From: Sambucus nigra
Taxonomy: Eukaryota; Streptophyta; Magnoliopsida; Dipsacales; Adoxaceae
Reading direction: 5' to 3'
Length of the DNA: 64,000 nt
NCBI GenBank assembly: GCA_949130495.1
Contig: OX422210.1
Coordinates: 27,225,681 to 27,289,680, forward strand
Shown: positions 34,211-47,318 of the stretch, piece after piece
Layout of the letters: each line of letters begins with the position of its first letter
How positions within the stretch are numbered: the first letter of the stretch is position 1
Translations under genes and position numbers: made by a program
Notes under the pieces: model-generated
The model's database searches: none
Seen by the model: the letters and a program-made list of their open reading frames with translations, nothing else
Told to the model about the DNA's origin: nothing

Positions 34211-36855
34211 TAGCAACCCCCATTTTCTCACGTAATGGTAACAAAACACCGAAGATGGGGCTTGTTATACAATCTATATCATTCTTAGCATCGACCATAA
34301 TAAATATTCATATAATGAATCGCATTTGAATTAAAATTGAATTAAATAACAGTGAATAATAAACGATACCAATATCTACATCCAACAAAATAAAAACCAA
34401 CATGAACAAATACTGTCTCAACTCATAGTAAAAAAATAACTCCTGGATTATGCGCTTACAATAATTCAAAATAAATAACGATAGGAAGGAGTAGAAACCT
34501 AATCTAGAATCAATAAATGAATCTTCGAGAACAAGTCAGATATTCCTTCAGTACCGCTATCCCTGTCTGAATAAAACTTGGGGGGGGGGACCTTTTTATT
34601 TTGGGTCAGCACCCTAAAGTTGAAATAATCAACTTATTTAATTTAAAATGCAATAGTATTGTTGATTCAAAGTAAGCAAACTTCCATCTTCACTCACATA
34701 TGGTAAATAACTCACCTCTCAGCTAAAATATGATATTTTCCAAGTAATAGAAATGAATCGTGAAATATTTGATAGTGACGGAGACAATTTAATGTAAGAA
34801 GCATTAAGTTTAAATAGCATGTTGAACTATACTTATCTACACTTATATTATTTATGCCCGAAGTACCCCAGCCCTGTTACTTATAAATGTGACACAATAT
34901 CTATTTCATTTATTGCATAACATAAGGGTCTGTGAATTATTGCCTACATGTTTACAATTGAATTTATTCAATTTAATTAATATACTTAAATATATGTCCT
35001 TTCATATATGTGACACTCATGGTATGTACCAATAGTGTCTCGTTCGTGCTCTATCGGTAAGTCCGAGGAATCTCTATCCAAGTTGGACATCATAAAAACA
35101 TATAAGTGCGACGTTCCCTATGCAGTATACCAATTCACGGCCCATACCTAGAAGTGACAAAGGCTCCCAGCATCAACACCTACCTCTCGTAAATGGAGCT
35201 ACTACGTAGTTCCTAAATGACCTACACATCATGCCGACGTGTGCTACGCATTCCTGAACGTACTAAACCCCAAGCCGATAGGACAGTCCACGAACATTGG
35301 TATGTTCCGACAGGTACATAGAAATATATATTCTTATTCCCATATAAGTATAGGTAACTACTATATAATTACCCAAGATTTCCCCAAAATGGTTTCCCAT
35401 AATTAATAATCAAACCTCCAGCTTATTATTAATTCCTTTAACTTTCATAAGACTATTTAACTAACTAGTTAGTGTAGACCTTTATTTAAATCGTGACACT
35501 CCAACTTTTTTTTAATAAAAATCCCCGTATGCCCAAACATGGTTTTATCAACTCCTGTGGGTTTATAAAATCATCCCCAACATTTCCCCGGCCCAAACTT
35601 GGCCTGCCCTTCAAGCCGAATTGATTCGGTCCTTCACCAAATCGATTCTCTACCAGGCCGAATCGATTCGCTCCAAGGTCAAATCAATTCAGATCTAGGC
35701 AGAAGCCCAGATCTATTTCGTTTTTCCAACTTAAAATTTCTATTATTTCTCTCCAAGTTTCCTCCAATGGTTAATTTGATTCAATTAGCATAGTAATAGG
35801 TTCTTAAGGCTTAGTACTCCATCTTGGAAGACAAAATAACATAAATTAACATATATAAGGGGTTTCAAATCCCAGAATTCCCAGCAATTGTAATGGTTCC
35901 AATCCAGAATTTCTAATGTTAATCCACCTAGATTGAAGTCATACTTCAACATGATATACGGGGTGTAATTCTCTACAATATCAGCCTTTCAATCATGGAT
36001 TAAAACCCTCTACATATACATCAAGATTTTTAACATAATCAGGATTCATAGCGCATGAGTTCTAATCATTCAAATCAAATTTCAATAACCTTAATTTCCG
36101 TGTTAATTTTCCTAACATTCGATTACCCTTTCTACATGCATGAGATTAATTCATTTTCTTTTAATCATCAATTTCATCCTAAGAAAACCCAGAAATCATA
36201 CGCCATTTACTATGATGAATCAACCTCTACATTGAATACATAAATTAAGCAAGAAGATTCTTGCTTGGTTATGGTGATGAGTGATTTCTTCCTTAAATCC
36301 TTTGTTCTTCCTGCTCTTAGGCCTTTGTTCTTTTCTCTCTTGAGGTGGGGTTGCTAGGGTTAGGTTTTGATTAGTAGTAGGGGTTATTACTCTTTCTCAT
36401 AATCTTATATTGATCCTAATTCCCGAGTTAGGCATATAATCCAATTTTTTGACCCTCAAATGGGCCCGAATCCATACCCAGACTAGCCCAAAGGTCTCCC
36501 GACTTATATACCAAATCCTCGGGACCATTTTTTAAAAGTCTAAAACACTTAAACGGCTCCCTAACGCCTCCCAAAATGCGTCCCAATTATTTTCATTTCA
36601 CTTAGACATTTTTATTGTATATAAACGACATCCACCCATAAATTTATTAACGTGTGATTTATTTTTTGCTGGTGAACTCATTATGTAAAATTGAGTCTTG
36701 CATTTACATAATCATTAGTAAATATTTATTTTCAATTTAAATCTTACCCATTCAAATTTAAATTCCATCCGATCTGTTTTATTCCCAAAATTAATTCGAA
36801 ATTATTAAGTTTATTTATGTCGTAATAATTTATTCTAAAAATACGGGGTATTACA
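34211..36855 (-). mobile_element. LTR of a second subfamily, with polypurine tract at 36856
   Basis: Ends ATACGGGGTATTACA at 36855, followed by TTCTCCTCCCCTTATGACAG, the same arrangement (polypurine tract complement) as next to the LTR at 25622-28825. The distal half (35290-36855) is repeated at 44425-45967. Contains AATCGATT palindromes at 35617-35690 and a 10-base poly-G at 34580-34589. The start is estimated. Confidence 0.6.
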
Positions 36856-38004
36856 TTCTCCTCCCCTTATGACAGAATTTCTTCCTCAAAATTTGCTGAA
36901 GCTTGACCTTATATTTTAATCCACATCATTTATGCAAGTTTTACACCCAATTAATCCATGCCCATATCCCATGAGATAGAAGAAAAGGCTCACCCATGCC
37001 TATCATAATATTACTGGGGTGTCCATATATTTCCACATTATATGTACACACACATAGCATTAACAAAGATGAATTACACCTATATATCCGATTTTTACCA
37101 TTCATACCAAGAATATCCATACATCCATTATACCACCACATATGTATATGTAAAAAGAAAATAACCACCTTAGTATCCGACTTCCCTCAACTCCCAACTT
37201 TTGCCAATTTCACGCGTGGGACGTCTCGTAAGAGAAATCTAAACAAGGAACTCTCCCGATACACTACTTCACCGCTTAATTAGTTATTGAGATCCATCAG
37301 CCCAAAAAATAAAAATAAATGTTTGCAGTAAACATGTAAATTCCAACTTGTGCCATTGCCAACTGAAATCTCATATTTCCTAAGGGATACACTAAATCTC
37401 GATAAATTACCAGTGTGATAATACCAAGAACAGTAACCAAAATGCCCTCGAATCCAACATCTCTCAACTCCTGACATTTACTCATTTCGTGTGTGGGACG
37501 TCTCACGAGCGAAATCCATATAAGGAACCCTCCTAATACACTACTGCATAACATTATCGGTTATTGAGATCTGTTAGTCAAGGACCCATGTCTATAATGT
37601 GCTTAATTAATTTATAAGGCTCCATAGGCCCTATCATCGTCCATTTAAGGATATTTAGGCTCAATGTATCACAATTCCCTTAATATTTCCTATAGTGATA
37701 ACATACACTAATGTTAACTAGTCACAGTACATATGACTATTAACTTTATATGGTCTTGTAAATTCAAAGAAAACCCTATGGTCTTCTTGCCAATCCATCC
37801 CTAGGATACTATCGCAATCTGACGTTAATTATGAAAATAAGTTCTCCGTAACTCTAAGACCTCCTAAGGTCAATTCTTATACCCCTATTCATGAGGCACT
37901 ATGGGTGCCTACCCCTCAACTCGCGAGTGAGACAATATAAAGTGCCTACGTAAAATGGAGCCTCACCTCCCCAATGTACAAACAAAATAGTATTTACTAC
38001 TGAG
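36856..38004 (-). other. 3' noncoding region of the minus-strand element with two 90-bp motif copies
   Basis: After the polypurine tract come two copies of a 90-bp motif (37186-37270, 37462-37545) and no coding remnant. Pol is missing between this region and the gag relic at 38005-39363, so the element carries a large internal deletion. Confidence 0.55.
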
Positions 38005-39363
38005 TATTGCACACTAGTACTAAACTAAGCATGTATTACAAGGTAAAAAGATGTGGGATCATACCATTACTATCCATGCTAGTGCTGGTTCCTCTCCTGG
38101 TGTCATGTGATACATGCATTCGTACTGCAACTATGACTGTTGTCCCTGAGGTGGAGCTAGTAGCACTGGTAAGTATGGAACTACCTCTATTGGCTGTACC
38201 TACAATGGTTGACACTCCCCCTGAGGTGCCCGGTGTCCTCGCTGTCCCCTAACTCTTGCGCTGCCTGATTTACCTGAGGGTACCTCCTGGAAAAATGTCC
38301 CTTCTTAAAATAATCATAGAATTTTCCATGGAATTGATGCCAATCTTGTTGTAGCCCCTATTGTCCCTGATCTTGTTGCCCTTATCCCTGGTGGCCTCTC
38401 TACTACTGGTCCTGACCCTAGACCTATCGGCCCTATTTTGTTACCATTATAGGAACCCCTAGATCTTTTATGTTTCTCTAAATATTGAGGACCCTAGAAT
38501 TTCTAGGCCTCTCGACTTCCACTCCCATTCACCTTACCCTACTGGTTGGATTAATTAGAGTGGTGTCTCTTCTCCCCATTATTTTTTTGCAATGCCTTAT
38601 GATCTTGGCAAAGCAGCAAGGCGGCATTCGCCATCTGGTTATATGTAATGAAAGTTAGATTCCCCAATAGTGACTTTCGAATGTGCCAGGTTATCCCTCA
38701 CACGAACGTCTCCATCTTACTTTGCTTTGTACGCACCTCCTCCTTAGCAAAATAGGAAAGAGCACTACACGCTTCCTCATATTTTATTACAGTACGACTC
38801 CCCTAGTTTATGTCCATGAACTTCTTTTGCATTTATGATTACATCGACTGAGGGAAGTACTTCCCCTCAAACTTCTCCCAGAACTCATCTATAGTCAACC
38901 GATCCCTTTCTGCCCACGAAGTGACGAATTCCCACCACTGAAGTGCTGCTCGTTCAAGTCAAAATGAGGCCAACATCTTCCTCTGAACTGAAGTACACTC
39001 CACCATCCATAAATTCCATTGAATATCTCTTTTCCACCTACTCGCCACTAGAATATCCAAACAACCAGCAAACTTCAGTGGTTGGCCCTTAGCTAAGGCC
39101 TCCCTAGCTCTGTTCCAAATCAATTCGGGTGCTTGGACTCGTAGTACCACCTGCTGTGGTGGTGGTGGGGGTTGTTATTGAGGCTGCAATAGTGGAAAGT
39201 GCCTTTACATAACTGCCATTATGGTGTACACTGCCTGAGCCACGATAGTGGCGATCTCTTCCAATCCATCCATAAATGGGGCTGATGGTGGCTCCTGCTA
39301 ATCCCCCTCCTCTATAGCTGGGCCGATGGAATGTATTGGTCTGCCTCTCCTATGGTTTTCCAT
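38005..39363 (-). pseudogene. Chromovirus gag relic
   Basis: Starts MENHRRGRPIHSIGPAIEEG at 39363. The block APELIWNRAREALAKGQPLK ... FAGCLDILVASRWKRDIQW ... MECTSVQRKMLASF-like sequence is the conserved retrotransposon gag N-terminal domain (FSG...PLEAERW..E.E..F....C....KV..A). It continues with LQWWEFVTSWAERDRLT and FWEKFEGKYFPSVD, then a Gly/Pro/Arg-rich part, but no intact CCHC knuckle. Several stop codons. The matching pol is absent. It belongs to the LTR at 34211-36855 by orientation and spacing (inferred). Confidence 0.72.
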
Positions 39364-40299
39364 ATGAAAGTAAACAAAATTCATATTAGTAACGTATTGT
39401 AAAGAATACAATGATTCCTAAACCTTGGGCTTTATGCATTAAAGAATGCAATGCAGAACATATCGAGTTCAAGCACAAATCCTAAGGAAACTCAAGAGGC
39501 TGCATCTTATGGCATAACTTGGTCAAGAGATACTCACAATAAGGTCGCGGAGTTTTAAAGTCCATCCAAAGATCCTTGGGGGAAGCTGAAGACTGCTGGA
39601 CCACGGGAGATTGAGCCTTGGGAGACTAGAGTTCACTATCAGGGCTAATTTGAGCACTTGATCTAATTTTGTTTTGCACTAAGAGATACTTGGGGAAAAA
39701 AGAGCTTCTCCCTTTGTTAAATTTAAATCTTCACATATATGATCCCTTTTATATCTTATTTGGGAGCATTGTTAGTATATCTGCGATTACTAATATTGGT
39801 AGGTAGGGTTGAGAACATCTGATTTAACCTTCCCCGGGCTATTTAAGATTTTCTTTCATTGCTTGATTTCCTCAGGTTAAAAGGTCGCGAAGAAGAGAGG
39901 ATTTAGAGTAGATTTTCCATAAAAGCACTTTATTAAGACATTTTAATTGTAAAGCCTTTTGTTATAATATATCAAATCAAGTGAATGGATGTATTAATGA
40001 TCGTGGTTGGTTGTTTTTTAGATTAAGATCACTACATTATGACTTATTACTTGTGATGAACGAGATGTGATAATATTTACGAATATGAAGCCTAGGCCTA
40101 TTTAAAGGTCGAGTGTCATATTTAAGATTATTTAAACTATATTCGCGTGCGGTTAAGAGAATTAGAACCTCTGCCTAATAGGGAAAAGCTGCTAACATTA
40201 CAAGTGATAGAAAAGCATTCATTTATGAAGACTATAGAAAATTTCCTCGTACTAAAGAATTTCAAATGAGGATACTAAACTTATGCATGTCTAATTATT

Positions 40300-40950
40300 T
40301 CTAGGAAGCTATGGCAAGAGGGAATTATCATGGAATTAGAACAGTCACGATAAACAATGTCAGGCTGTAACACCCGCTGCCCCCAATGGAGGAGCTAATT
40401 GAGAATAAGTGCCACATATGGTAGTTGGATTTTTAAGTCCCTAGAGAGCAATGGCGAAAAGAACGAACGAAGAAAGGTGTGGTGGTTGCACCATTGAGAA
40501 CTTCAAAAAATTATGGTTAAGTCCAACAATGCTGACAAGTCACAAAATCTGGTTAAGGTCTTCTCAATGAATGCCAAGGATGTTAAGAAGGTCGATGATG
40601 TTATTACAGGTACTAATACTATTCATGATAGATATGCTTATATATTTTTTTAATTTTGGTGTCGCACGTTCCGTTGTATCCACCACCTTGCACATAAGTT
40701 AAAGACGAGTCCCCAAACCTTGAACCCTTCATTGATGATAGATATCCCAATTGGAGTAATGGTAAAGGCTGTAGCCATTTTAAGGGATGCATTGTAGAAA
40801 AAGAAAATCACGATCTTGAGGTTAAAATAATTCTTATGGAAAGTGAGAAATTCAATTTTATCTTGGGCATGGACTGGTTGCCTATTCACTTTGCTAGGAA
40901 TGATGGATCTATAAAGGAAAACATTCTTTATAAGCATGAAGAGCCGAAGT
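40300..40950 (+). pseudogene. G2 gag-protease remnant
   Basis: Reads ARGNYHGIRTVTINNVRL, PPMEELIENKCH, then DVKKVDDVITGTNTI and, near 40860, LGMDWLPIHFARNDG. Gag is joined to protease with a deletion. Frames shift several times. The minus-strand open frame over 40650-40937 is a shadow. Confidence 0.6.
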
Positions 40951-41289
40951 AAGCTTTAGAGGAAGTAAACCATGAAGAAAGTCGTTGTTGATATAACCCG
41001 TGAGAGCCAAGAAAATGTTAAAGGGAGCATGTCACACCTATATAGTGTGCATAAAGGATCTTGATAAGACCACGATCATTATAAGAGACGTTCCACTCAT
41101 CTTGGAATTTAGAGATCGTCTTTCCCAAAGAGCTTCCAAGGTTGCATATGGACATAGAAATTAGGTCACTAACCTCACGCCTGAGCTCGTGCCCATTTTA
41201 AGGAACCATATAGGATGGTACTCGTGTAGCTAAAGGACCAATTAAAAGATATGTTAGGTCTATCTTCATTAATCCCACTATCTCCTGTT

Positions 41290-41940
41290 ATGTGCCCCAG
41301 TACTTTTTATAAAGGAGAAAGAAGAATCTATGAAAACATTTATCAGTTATAAAGGATTAAACAAAGTAGCCATGAAGAACAAGTATCGTTTGCCTATAAT
41401 TTATGATCTTTTTGAACAACTAAAGGTTGCTCGATATTTTCAAGATTGATCTACGATCGGTTGTCTCGAAATAAAAAATAAAGGACGAGGATGCAAAATA
41501 ACTTTTAGGACTAAATATGGTCATTGTGAGTTTATGGTTATGACTTTTCGATGGATCAATGACCCTGTTACTTCTGTGGATTTAATGAACAGTACCTATG
41601 CAATTCCAGGTTTTGTATTGTGTTTATAGATGACAAACTTGTATAAAGATCGTTGAGGATCATGAGTCATGACCCATGACGTGTTTGAAGTCTTAAGGAA
41701 GGAGAAATTGTATGTCAAATTTCTCAAGTGTGAGTTTTGGTTGGAAGATGCTTCTTTCCTCAGCCATGCAGTAAGGATGGTCTGGCCGCGATCTCAGAAA
41801 GGTCACGACAATTATGGGTTAGAAAGATCAAGTATTATAAGTGAGATCATAAGATTCTTTGGCCTTGTCTGCCATTATAGGAAGTTCGTGGAAGGATTTT
41901 CTAAAATAGTTGTGCCCTAAAATAAAATGACAAGGATGCC
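41290..41940 (+). pseudogene. G2 reverse transcriptase remnant
   Basis: Reads APVLFIKEKEESMKTFISYK, GLNKVAMKNKYRLPIIYDLF, FRTKYGHCEFMVMTF and MTHDVFEVLRKEKLYVKFLK CEFW. This is palm to thumb of a gypsy RT; the catalytic aspartates lie in a region with stops. Frames are broken at several places. Confidence 0.72.
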
Positions 41941-42049
41941 ATTTTAATGTATCACGGAGTGTGAAGATAGTTTTTAGACTTCGAAGAAAAAATCGGTGGA
42001 GCTTATTTTAACCTTGCCTCTGAAGAGGATACGTAGCATATATAATGAT

Positions 42050-43162
42050 TCTTCAGATCGCAGTCATACTGATGCAAAATGATAAGGTAATTGATTATGC
42101 TTCTAGAAGCACTATATGCATATCTGATACGAAAATGGATTAGCTATCGAGATCAGATCATTGAGGACCAGAATCGGACAACCCCCTTTACTCACATAGG
42201 CTATCAAGTAAGTAAATTCAGGTAGCGTCTAAATAAGATTGAAGAAAGAGCAAGCCAACAAGCTCAAACATGAACAGTTAGTTGGCTAACTAGCTGCAAT
42301 ATTTGCCAGTCGACCGTGAAACAAAGGTAAGATTGGCGCAAGGTCCACATATGTACATTGAATACCTTACCCACGAGTTAGAGTTTTATTTGCCTCAAAA
42401 TTTTGAACACTACTTAATGGAAAAACTTTTGAGATTATTACTGATAATAAAAATCTAACCTAGTTGTTCACCTAAAGGTAATTGAATATGAGACAGATGA
42501 GATGACTATAGTTGACTAAGGACTATGATTTTTCTATCAAATATCACCCCAAAAAGCCAAAAAATGTGGCTAAAACCATAATTAAAAAAGTTTAATTAAT
42601 GATTTAAGGATAACTTCACAAAAGCATATCTTAAGGGACTAGGATAATGTGGGAATATAAATGGTTTCCATATGGTTCACAGTTGATAAGAAAGACCACA
42701 TATAAATTAACACAGATAGGGCAGCGCCAATATTAATTGAGAGGAAAAGAATTGCTTAAGGCGCAGACCCTAGACTGCAGAAAATTCACAGGCTAATAAG
42801 AAATAATGAGAAGACTGCCTTTGAGGTTGATGATGACAGTGCCTTAAGACTTGAATCAAGGTTGTGTGTGAGAGAGATAAGGAGATAAAAGTCACAGTAA
42901 TGGAACGATGTAACTCATAGTTTGCAATTCACCTCGGAATAACTAATATGTACCAAAACTCTGAAGGAAAAATTATGGTGGCCCACGATGAAGGAGGTTG
43001 CGTAATATGTTACCAAATGTGTGGTTTGTCAATAAGTTAGGGTCGAGCATCAACATCCTGCGGGGCTGTTACAACTATTGCTTATCCCATAATGGAAGTG
43101 GGAAAACCTATCTAGGGACTTCATAGTAGATCTACCACGGAGTTAGAAAGGTATGTAATTGA
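42050..43162 (+). pseudogene. G2 RNase H and integrase zinc-finger remnant
   Basis: Near 42400 GETFEIITDNKNLTYLF-like and IKYHPKKA-like codons mark RNase H to the connection region. Near 42950, TKMYQ ... WWPTMKE ... YVTKCVVCQ is the HHCC zinc finger end, and WENLSRDFIVDLPR at 43110 starts the integrase core. It stops where the first module copy begins. Confidence 0.62.
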
Positions 43163-43547
43163 CGTAAATTACACTGCTAATAGAGATATAGAAAACTACT
43201 CAATTAGAGAGAGATCCTAAATTGGAAAGAAGCCAAGAATGATTTTATGAGTGAGAGTACATGGTTATTTATAGGGAAGAAGTGAAAATTCTAGAAGGTG
43301 TCTCCTAAGATCCTACTAGTTGAAAGAGTCTTGACCCATGTGATGTCACATGGGTCTTTAACTACCTTCAATTACATCACATGATAAAACATAACCTTAT
43401 ATGAGCTTCCCTCTCAACCTTTTCTACAATTATACGCCTAATGCAAAAATAGAAGAGGCTATAAGCAAAGAATGTTGAAAATTGCCAAAAAAATGTTAAA
43501 AAATGACTTAAAATGCCAAGAAAATTCCACGATTTCCATCATTCTCT
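43163..43547 (-). mobile_element. LTR-like module, inverted partial copy
   Basis: Same orientation as 18396-18766 and opposite to 43618-43988. The pair form a ~370-bp inverted repeat with a ~70-bp spacer, inside the G2 integrase core. Confidence 0.6.
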
Positions 43548-43617
43548 CCTTCTTGAAATCTGTTCGTCCTCAAACTCAAAGTGGAATACCATTAGAGTCG
43601 GGATCAATAGAGACAAG

Positions 43618-43988
43618 TGTAGCAATTTCTCGGCATTTTAAATAATTTCTTTACATTTTTTTTAGCATTTTTAGCATTCTTTTTTAATAGCCTCTTCTAT
43701 TTTTGCATTACTTGTATAAGTGTAGCCAGGGTTGAGAGGGAAGATTTTATAAGGCTGTGTTTTAGCATGCGATGTAGTTGAAGGTATTTAAAGACCCATG
43801 TGACATCACATAGGCCAAAACTCTTTCAACCAATAAGAGCTTAGGAGACCCATTCTAGAATCTTCACTTCTCCCCTATAAATACCAATATACTCTCATTA
43901 ATGAAATCAATCTTGGCTTATTTCAAATTGAGGATTTCATTATGTAAGTGAGTATTTTTTTATATTTCCATTGACGGTGTGATTTACA
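43618..43988 (+). mobile_element. 371-bp LTR-like module, plus copy
   Basis: TGTAGCAATTTC ... GTGATTTACA, with CCCCTATAAATACC at about 43874. Same length as the G1 copy. Confidence 0.65.
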
Positions 43989-44424
43989 TCATTTGTTAAC
44001 AAAATAAGGTCATGGGTTTGAGCCCCAGGAGTGGAAACTTATTTAGGTGGGGGGAATGATGCAGGAGCATATTTTAGCCTAAATAGATCTAGGCTCGCCG
44101 GGCTTGATTTCCATGGATCTTACTCACCTCATGTGTATATGAGAATAAGGTTGCACCTTTACTAACTAAATTATTGAATGGTTATATTGCCAAGGGAAAC
44201 CCAAAAGTAGATGACTTACTCTAATCTCTACCACAATGCTTACAATGGTAAGCGCTTACCCATCCGTTTGGAAAATAGTTTATCAATTATTAAAGCACAT
44301 TTTCTTGCCGCAAAAATCGCGGCCAACACCAATTCCTTTGTCAAAATGTTCATACGGAGATTGTCAGTCTCCATGGATTATTGACCACGATTCCAGGTTC
44401 ACATTTGAGTTTCAGATAAGTGTA
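43989..44424 (+). pseudogene. SINE-like segment followed by G2 integrase core remnant
   Basis: GGTTTGAGCC at 44015-44024 is a B-box with one change. From about 44250 integrase resumes: SVWKIVYQLLKHIFLPQKSR then WIIDHDSRFTFEF, the (I)SDRDSRFTSRFW region with the second catalytic Asp. Frames partly open. Confidence 0.55.
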
Positions 44425-45967
44425 GGATTGTCCATGAATATAGGTATGTCCACACAATAAATATAAGTACATATTATTCTCATATAATATGTATAGCTAA
44501 TTACTCCATAATTACCCCAGATATCCCAAATGATTACCCATAACTATTCACGCATTAATAATTGACCTTTTAGTTAATTATTAATTCCTTCCTTTATAAG
44601 ACTATTTAACCATCTTGTTAAATGTATTTTCCCATTTAATATTTGTGCCACAAGTATTTTTAATAAAGTCATCGTCTATCCAAACATCGTCCCACCAACT
44701 CGTATGGTTTTCTAAAAATACCATGGATCCATCCCCGGTCCCAGTTCATCCGACCCCAGGGGACAAATCGATTCATCTCTTGGGACGTATCGATTAGCCC
44801 ATTCGAATCAATTTTCCTATGAGTCCAAATCGATTCGGATCTAGGCAGAAGCCCAGATCTTCTACGCTTCTTTAGTATAAAAATCCTTAATTCCATCCCA
44901 AAGTTCATTCCAATGGTTGATTCAATTTCAATAACATAAGAACATGTCCATATGACATAGTCCTTCATCTTAGAATAGTTAATTACATAAATCAACATCA
45001 AATTTCATTCTTCAAATCCCATAATTATATCAATTAACATATCTATAGAAATCATATTTTCTCCTCTTAATCCCATTGAATTCTGATCATATACAAAGAT
45101 CCTAATTCTCATAATTTATAGATCCAAATACATGAGTTTTAATCCTCTACATTTATATCAAGTTTTCCCAAGTTATTCAGAAGTCCTAAGGCAAGAGTTC
45201 TATCATCGAATCCAAGATTATAATCATCCTAAATCTCTGGGTTTAAGCCACCTAATTTCAGATTAGTCTACCCTACATGCATGAGATTAAATCCTACATT
45301 TAATCACCAATTTCATACTAAAGCCTGGAAATTATATGGGGTTTACTGCGATGAATCAAGAAATACATTGGACATTTAAGTTAAGTAATAAAATTCTTGC
45401 CCGGATAAAGTGATTTGATGATTTCCTCTTGAATCCCTTGCCTCCCCTCCTTTTTGGCCTTTGTTCCTTTCTCTCTTGAGGTGTGGCTGTTAGGTTTAGG
45501 TTTTGATTAAATGTAGGGAGTTATTAATCTTGTTCTTAAACTTATGTTATCCCCAATTCCCGATTTAATACTAATTCCCCATTATTAGACTTCCAAATGG
45601 GCTCGAACCCATGATTAAACTAGCCCAATAACCTCCCAACTCACATACATATACCTCAGGACTATTCCTAAATGTCTAAAACACCTAAACGAGCCCATAA
45701 AGCCTTTTGGAATGCGTCCCAATTATCTATTCAACAAGTATATTTACAATTGTGTCACGCATCATATATTGATTGTTCACTACACATGCAATTATTTTCT
45801 ATCGAAATTATTTATCATGCAAAGTTAATTTCACATGGTAGGAAATAATAATTAATCAATTCACCCCTACTTAATTATTTAAATTGACCCATTAATTTAA
45901 TTCCTACAAATTTTATTTCGTTCCAAAAATAATTTTTTTTTATTCTATGAAAATACGGGGTATTACA
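44425..45967 (-). mobile_element. Truncated LTR, copy of 35290-36855
   Basis: Ends ATACGGGGTATTACA at 45967. Shares AGATCTAGGCAGAAGCCCAG-type blocks, the AATCGATT palindrome cluster (44768-44840) and a leading TTAATTATTAATTCCTT block with the LTR at 34211-36855. The distal part is missing where it joins G2. Confidence 0.75.
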
Positions 45968-46989
45968 ATCATTTTCACATTTGTCATAACAAATTAGAAC
46001 ACATTAATGGTGTTATAAATCATATTCCTTTAATCATAGTAACCCATACGTAATAAATTATTATATATTGAACTAATACTTGAAAATAATAGAACATAAC
46101 ATCCCCTCAATCATAGGCAAGTAAACAAATCATATTCAAATCCGTTGAATAAAAAGAATTGAGGTGCCCATAAATTATTTCATCTTTGGACATACATACA
46201 CATCTAAACTGTGTATGTTGTTTAAATTGATAGGTACATATACTAATAAAACATACAACATTCCTATATAACGAATTTATTAAATAGTAAACATGACCAT
46301 GATTTTTATTACTCTGAAAATAAAGTTATATAAAAAATATAATTGAATTTGCAAAAATTATTTGAAGTTACTAAAATTAGTAATAAACCTAAGTCATGTG
46401 TATCCATAGTGTCCTTGAGACAATTTAACTCCCTCCATGGTGTTAGGGTGGTGAATTATTGTCTTCCAAGATATAATGAATTTATGAGTGTGAACAAATA
46501 AAACTATAATGTTTAGCTCCAGTGAACTCAACTTGCGTATTACTCGAACTGAAATAACAAATTATGCAGACACAAAAATATTTCATGAGTACAAAAGGAG
46601 ATTTTTATGTGTTTTTCAAATGAACAGGGTTATTCAATTTATAGTTTTCTAAGTGGTTGTTCAGACAATATTGTTACAAACGGTTGTACCTGTTGGGTGA
46701 CCAACATGCCAAACGTGTTTAATGATGGGTTAAATCACATACCATAATCTAAATTAAATTGTCCTAAAAGGAATTTTTTTAATAAGCCCAACTCCAATGC
46801 GAACCGACCCAAGCCGAAAGGACATGGGACAGGTAGCGCGCGCATGTGTGGGCCTTTGGCCCATGTCCAATACATGCATAGTGTAAGCCATCTCCCCTTC
46901 AACGAGTTGGGATACCCAAAAATCATCCAAGCCTTAGTGCAAATTCTTGGCTTTATTAACTCTACCAAAATTTCCAATTCTTCCTACTA
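45968..46989. other. Unassigned AT-rich stretch
   Basis: No coding or repeat structure I can support. The part 46690-46985 is less AT-rich, with a GTAGCGCGCGCATGTG segment, and might be LTR-derived. Confidence 0.4.
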
Positions 46990-47300
46990 TGACACCTCGC
47001 CTACTCTAATACCAGTTGATTAGGCCTTTATTAAATTAAAAGGGAATCATATCTGATTTCATTCTTATCATCACTGTCGAAAACTAACTTATTGAAACTA
47101 TTACCCTATTAAGTTCGGTGTCAAATTTTTAAATCTTATTAACATGCGTATATAAAACCATTCAACAATATAAATATAAACATTCACACCGATTGAACAT
47201 AAGGGTACTGATAGCATAAATAATAAACTGAATAAACCATCAACATCCCGAATACATTAATCCAAATGTTAAATAAAATAATGTAAATAAAGTATAATAA
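46990..47300 (-). mobile_element. Fragment of a TGTAACACCCC-type LTR
   Basis: TGACACCTCGCCTACT ... ATCACTGTCGAAAAC ... AAGTTCGGTGTCAAATTT parallels the first 300 bp of the LTRs at 25622 and 30240 with heavy divergence. Confidence 0.6.
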
Positions 47301-47318
47301 TAAAACTGTCCAATTGCG

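Larger units (their letters stand above)
39480..44425 (+). mobile_element. G2: decayed chromovirus, inverted relative of G1
   Basis: Leader (39480-40300), gag, protease, RT, RNase H and integrase remnants occur in order on the plus strand and match G1 segment by segment in inverted orientation. The 5' LTR is missing at the left edge. Inside integrase it carries two inverted copies of the 371-bp module and the SINE-like segment that G1 also has. The right end is cut by an LTR fragment at about 44425. Confidence 0.7.

Noticed and set aside
36055..36243. Short frames in the LTR at 34211-36855
   Set aside because: Composition follows AT-rich LTR sequence, not repeated as a frame in the other copy.
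44425..46985. Possible host gene fragments
   Set aside because: The first part is a known LTR copy; the rest shows no exon-like block or splice pattern.
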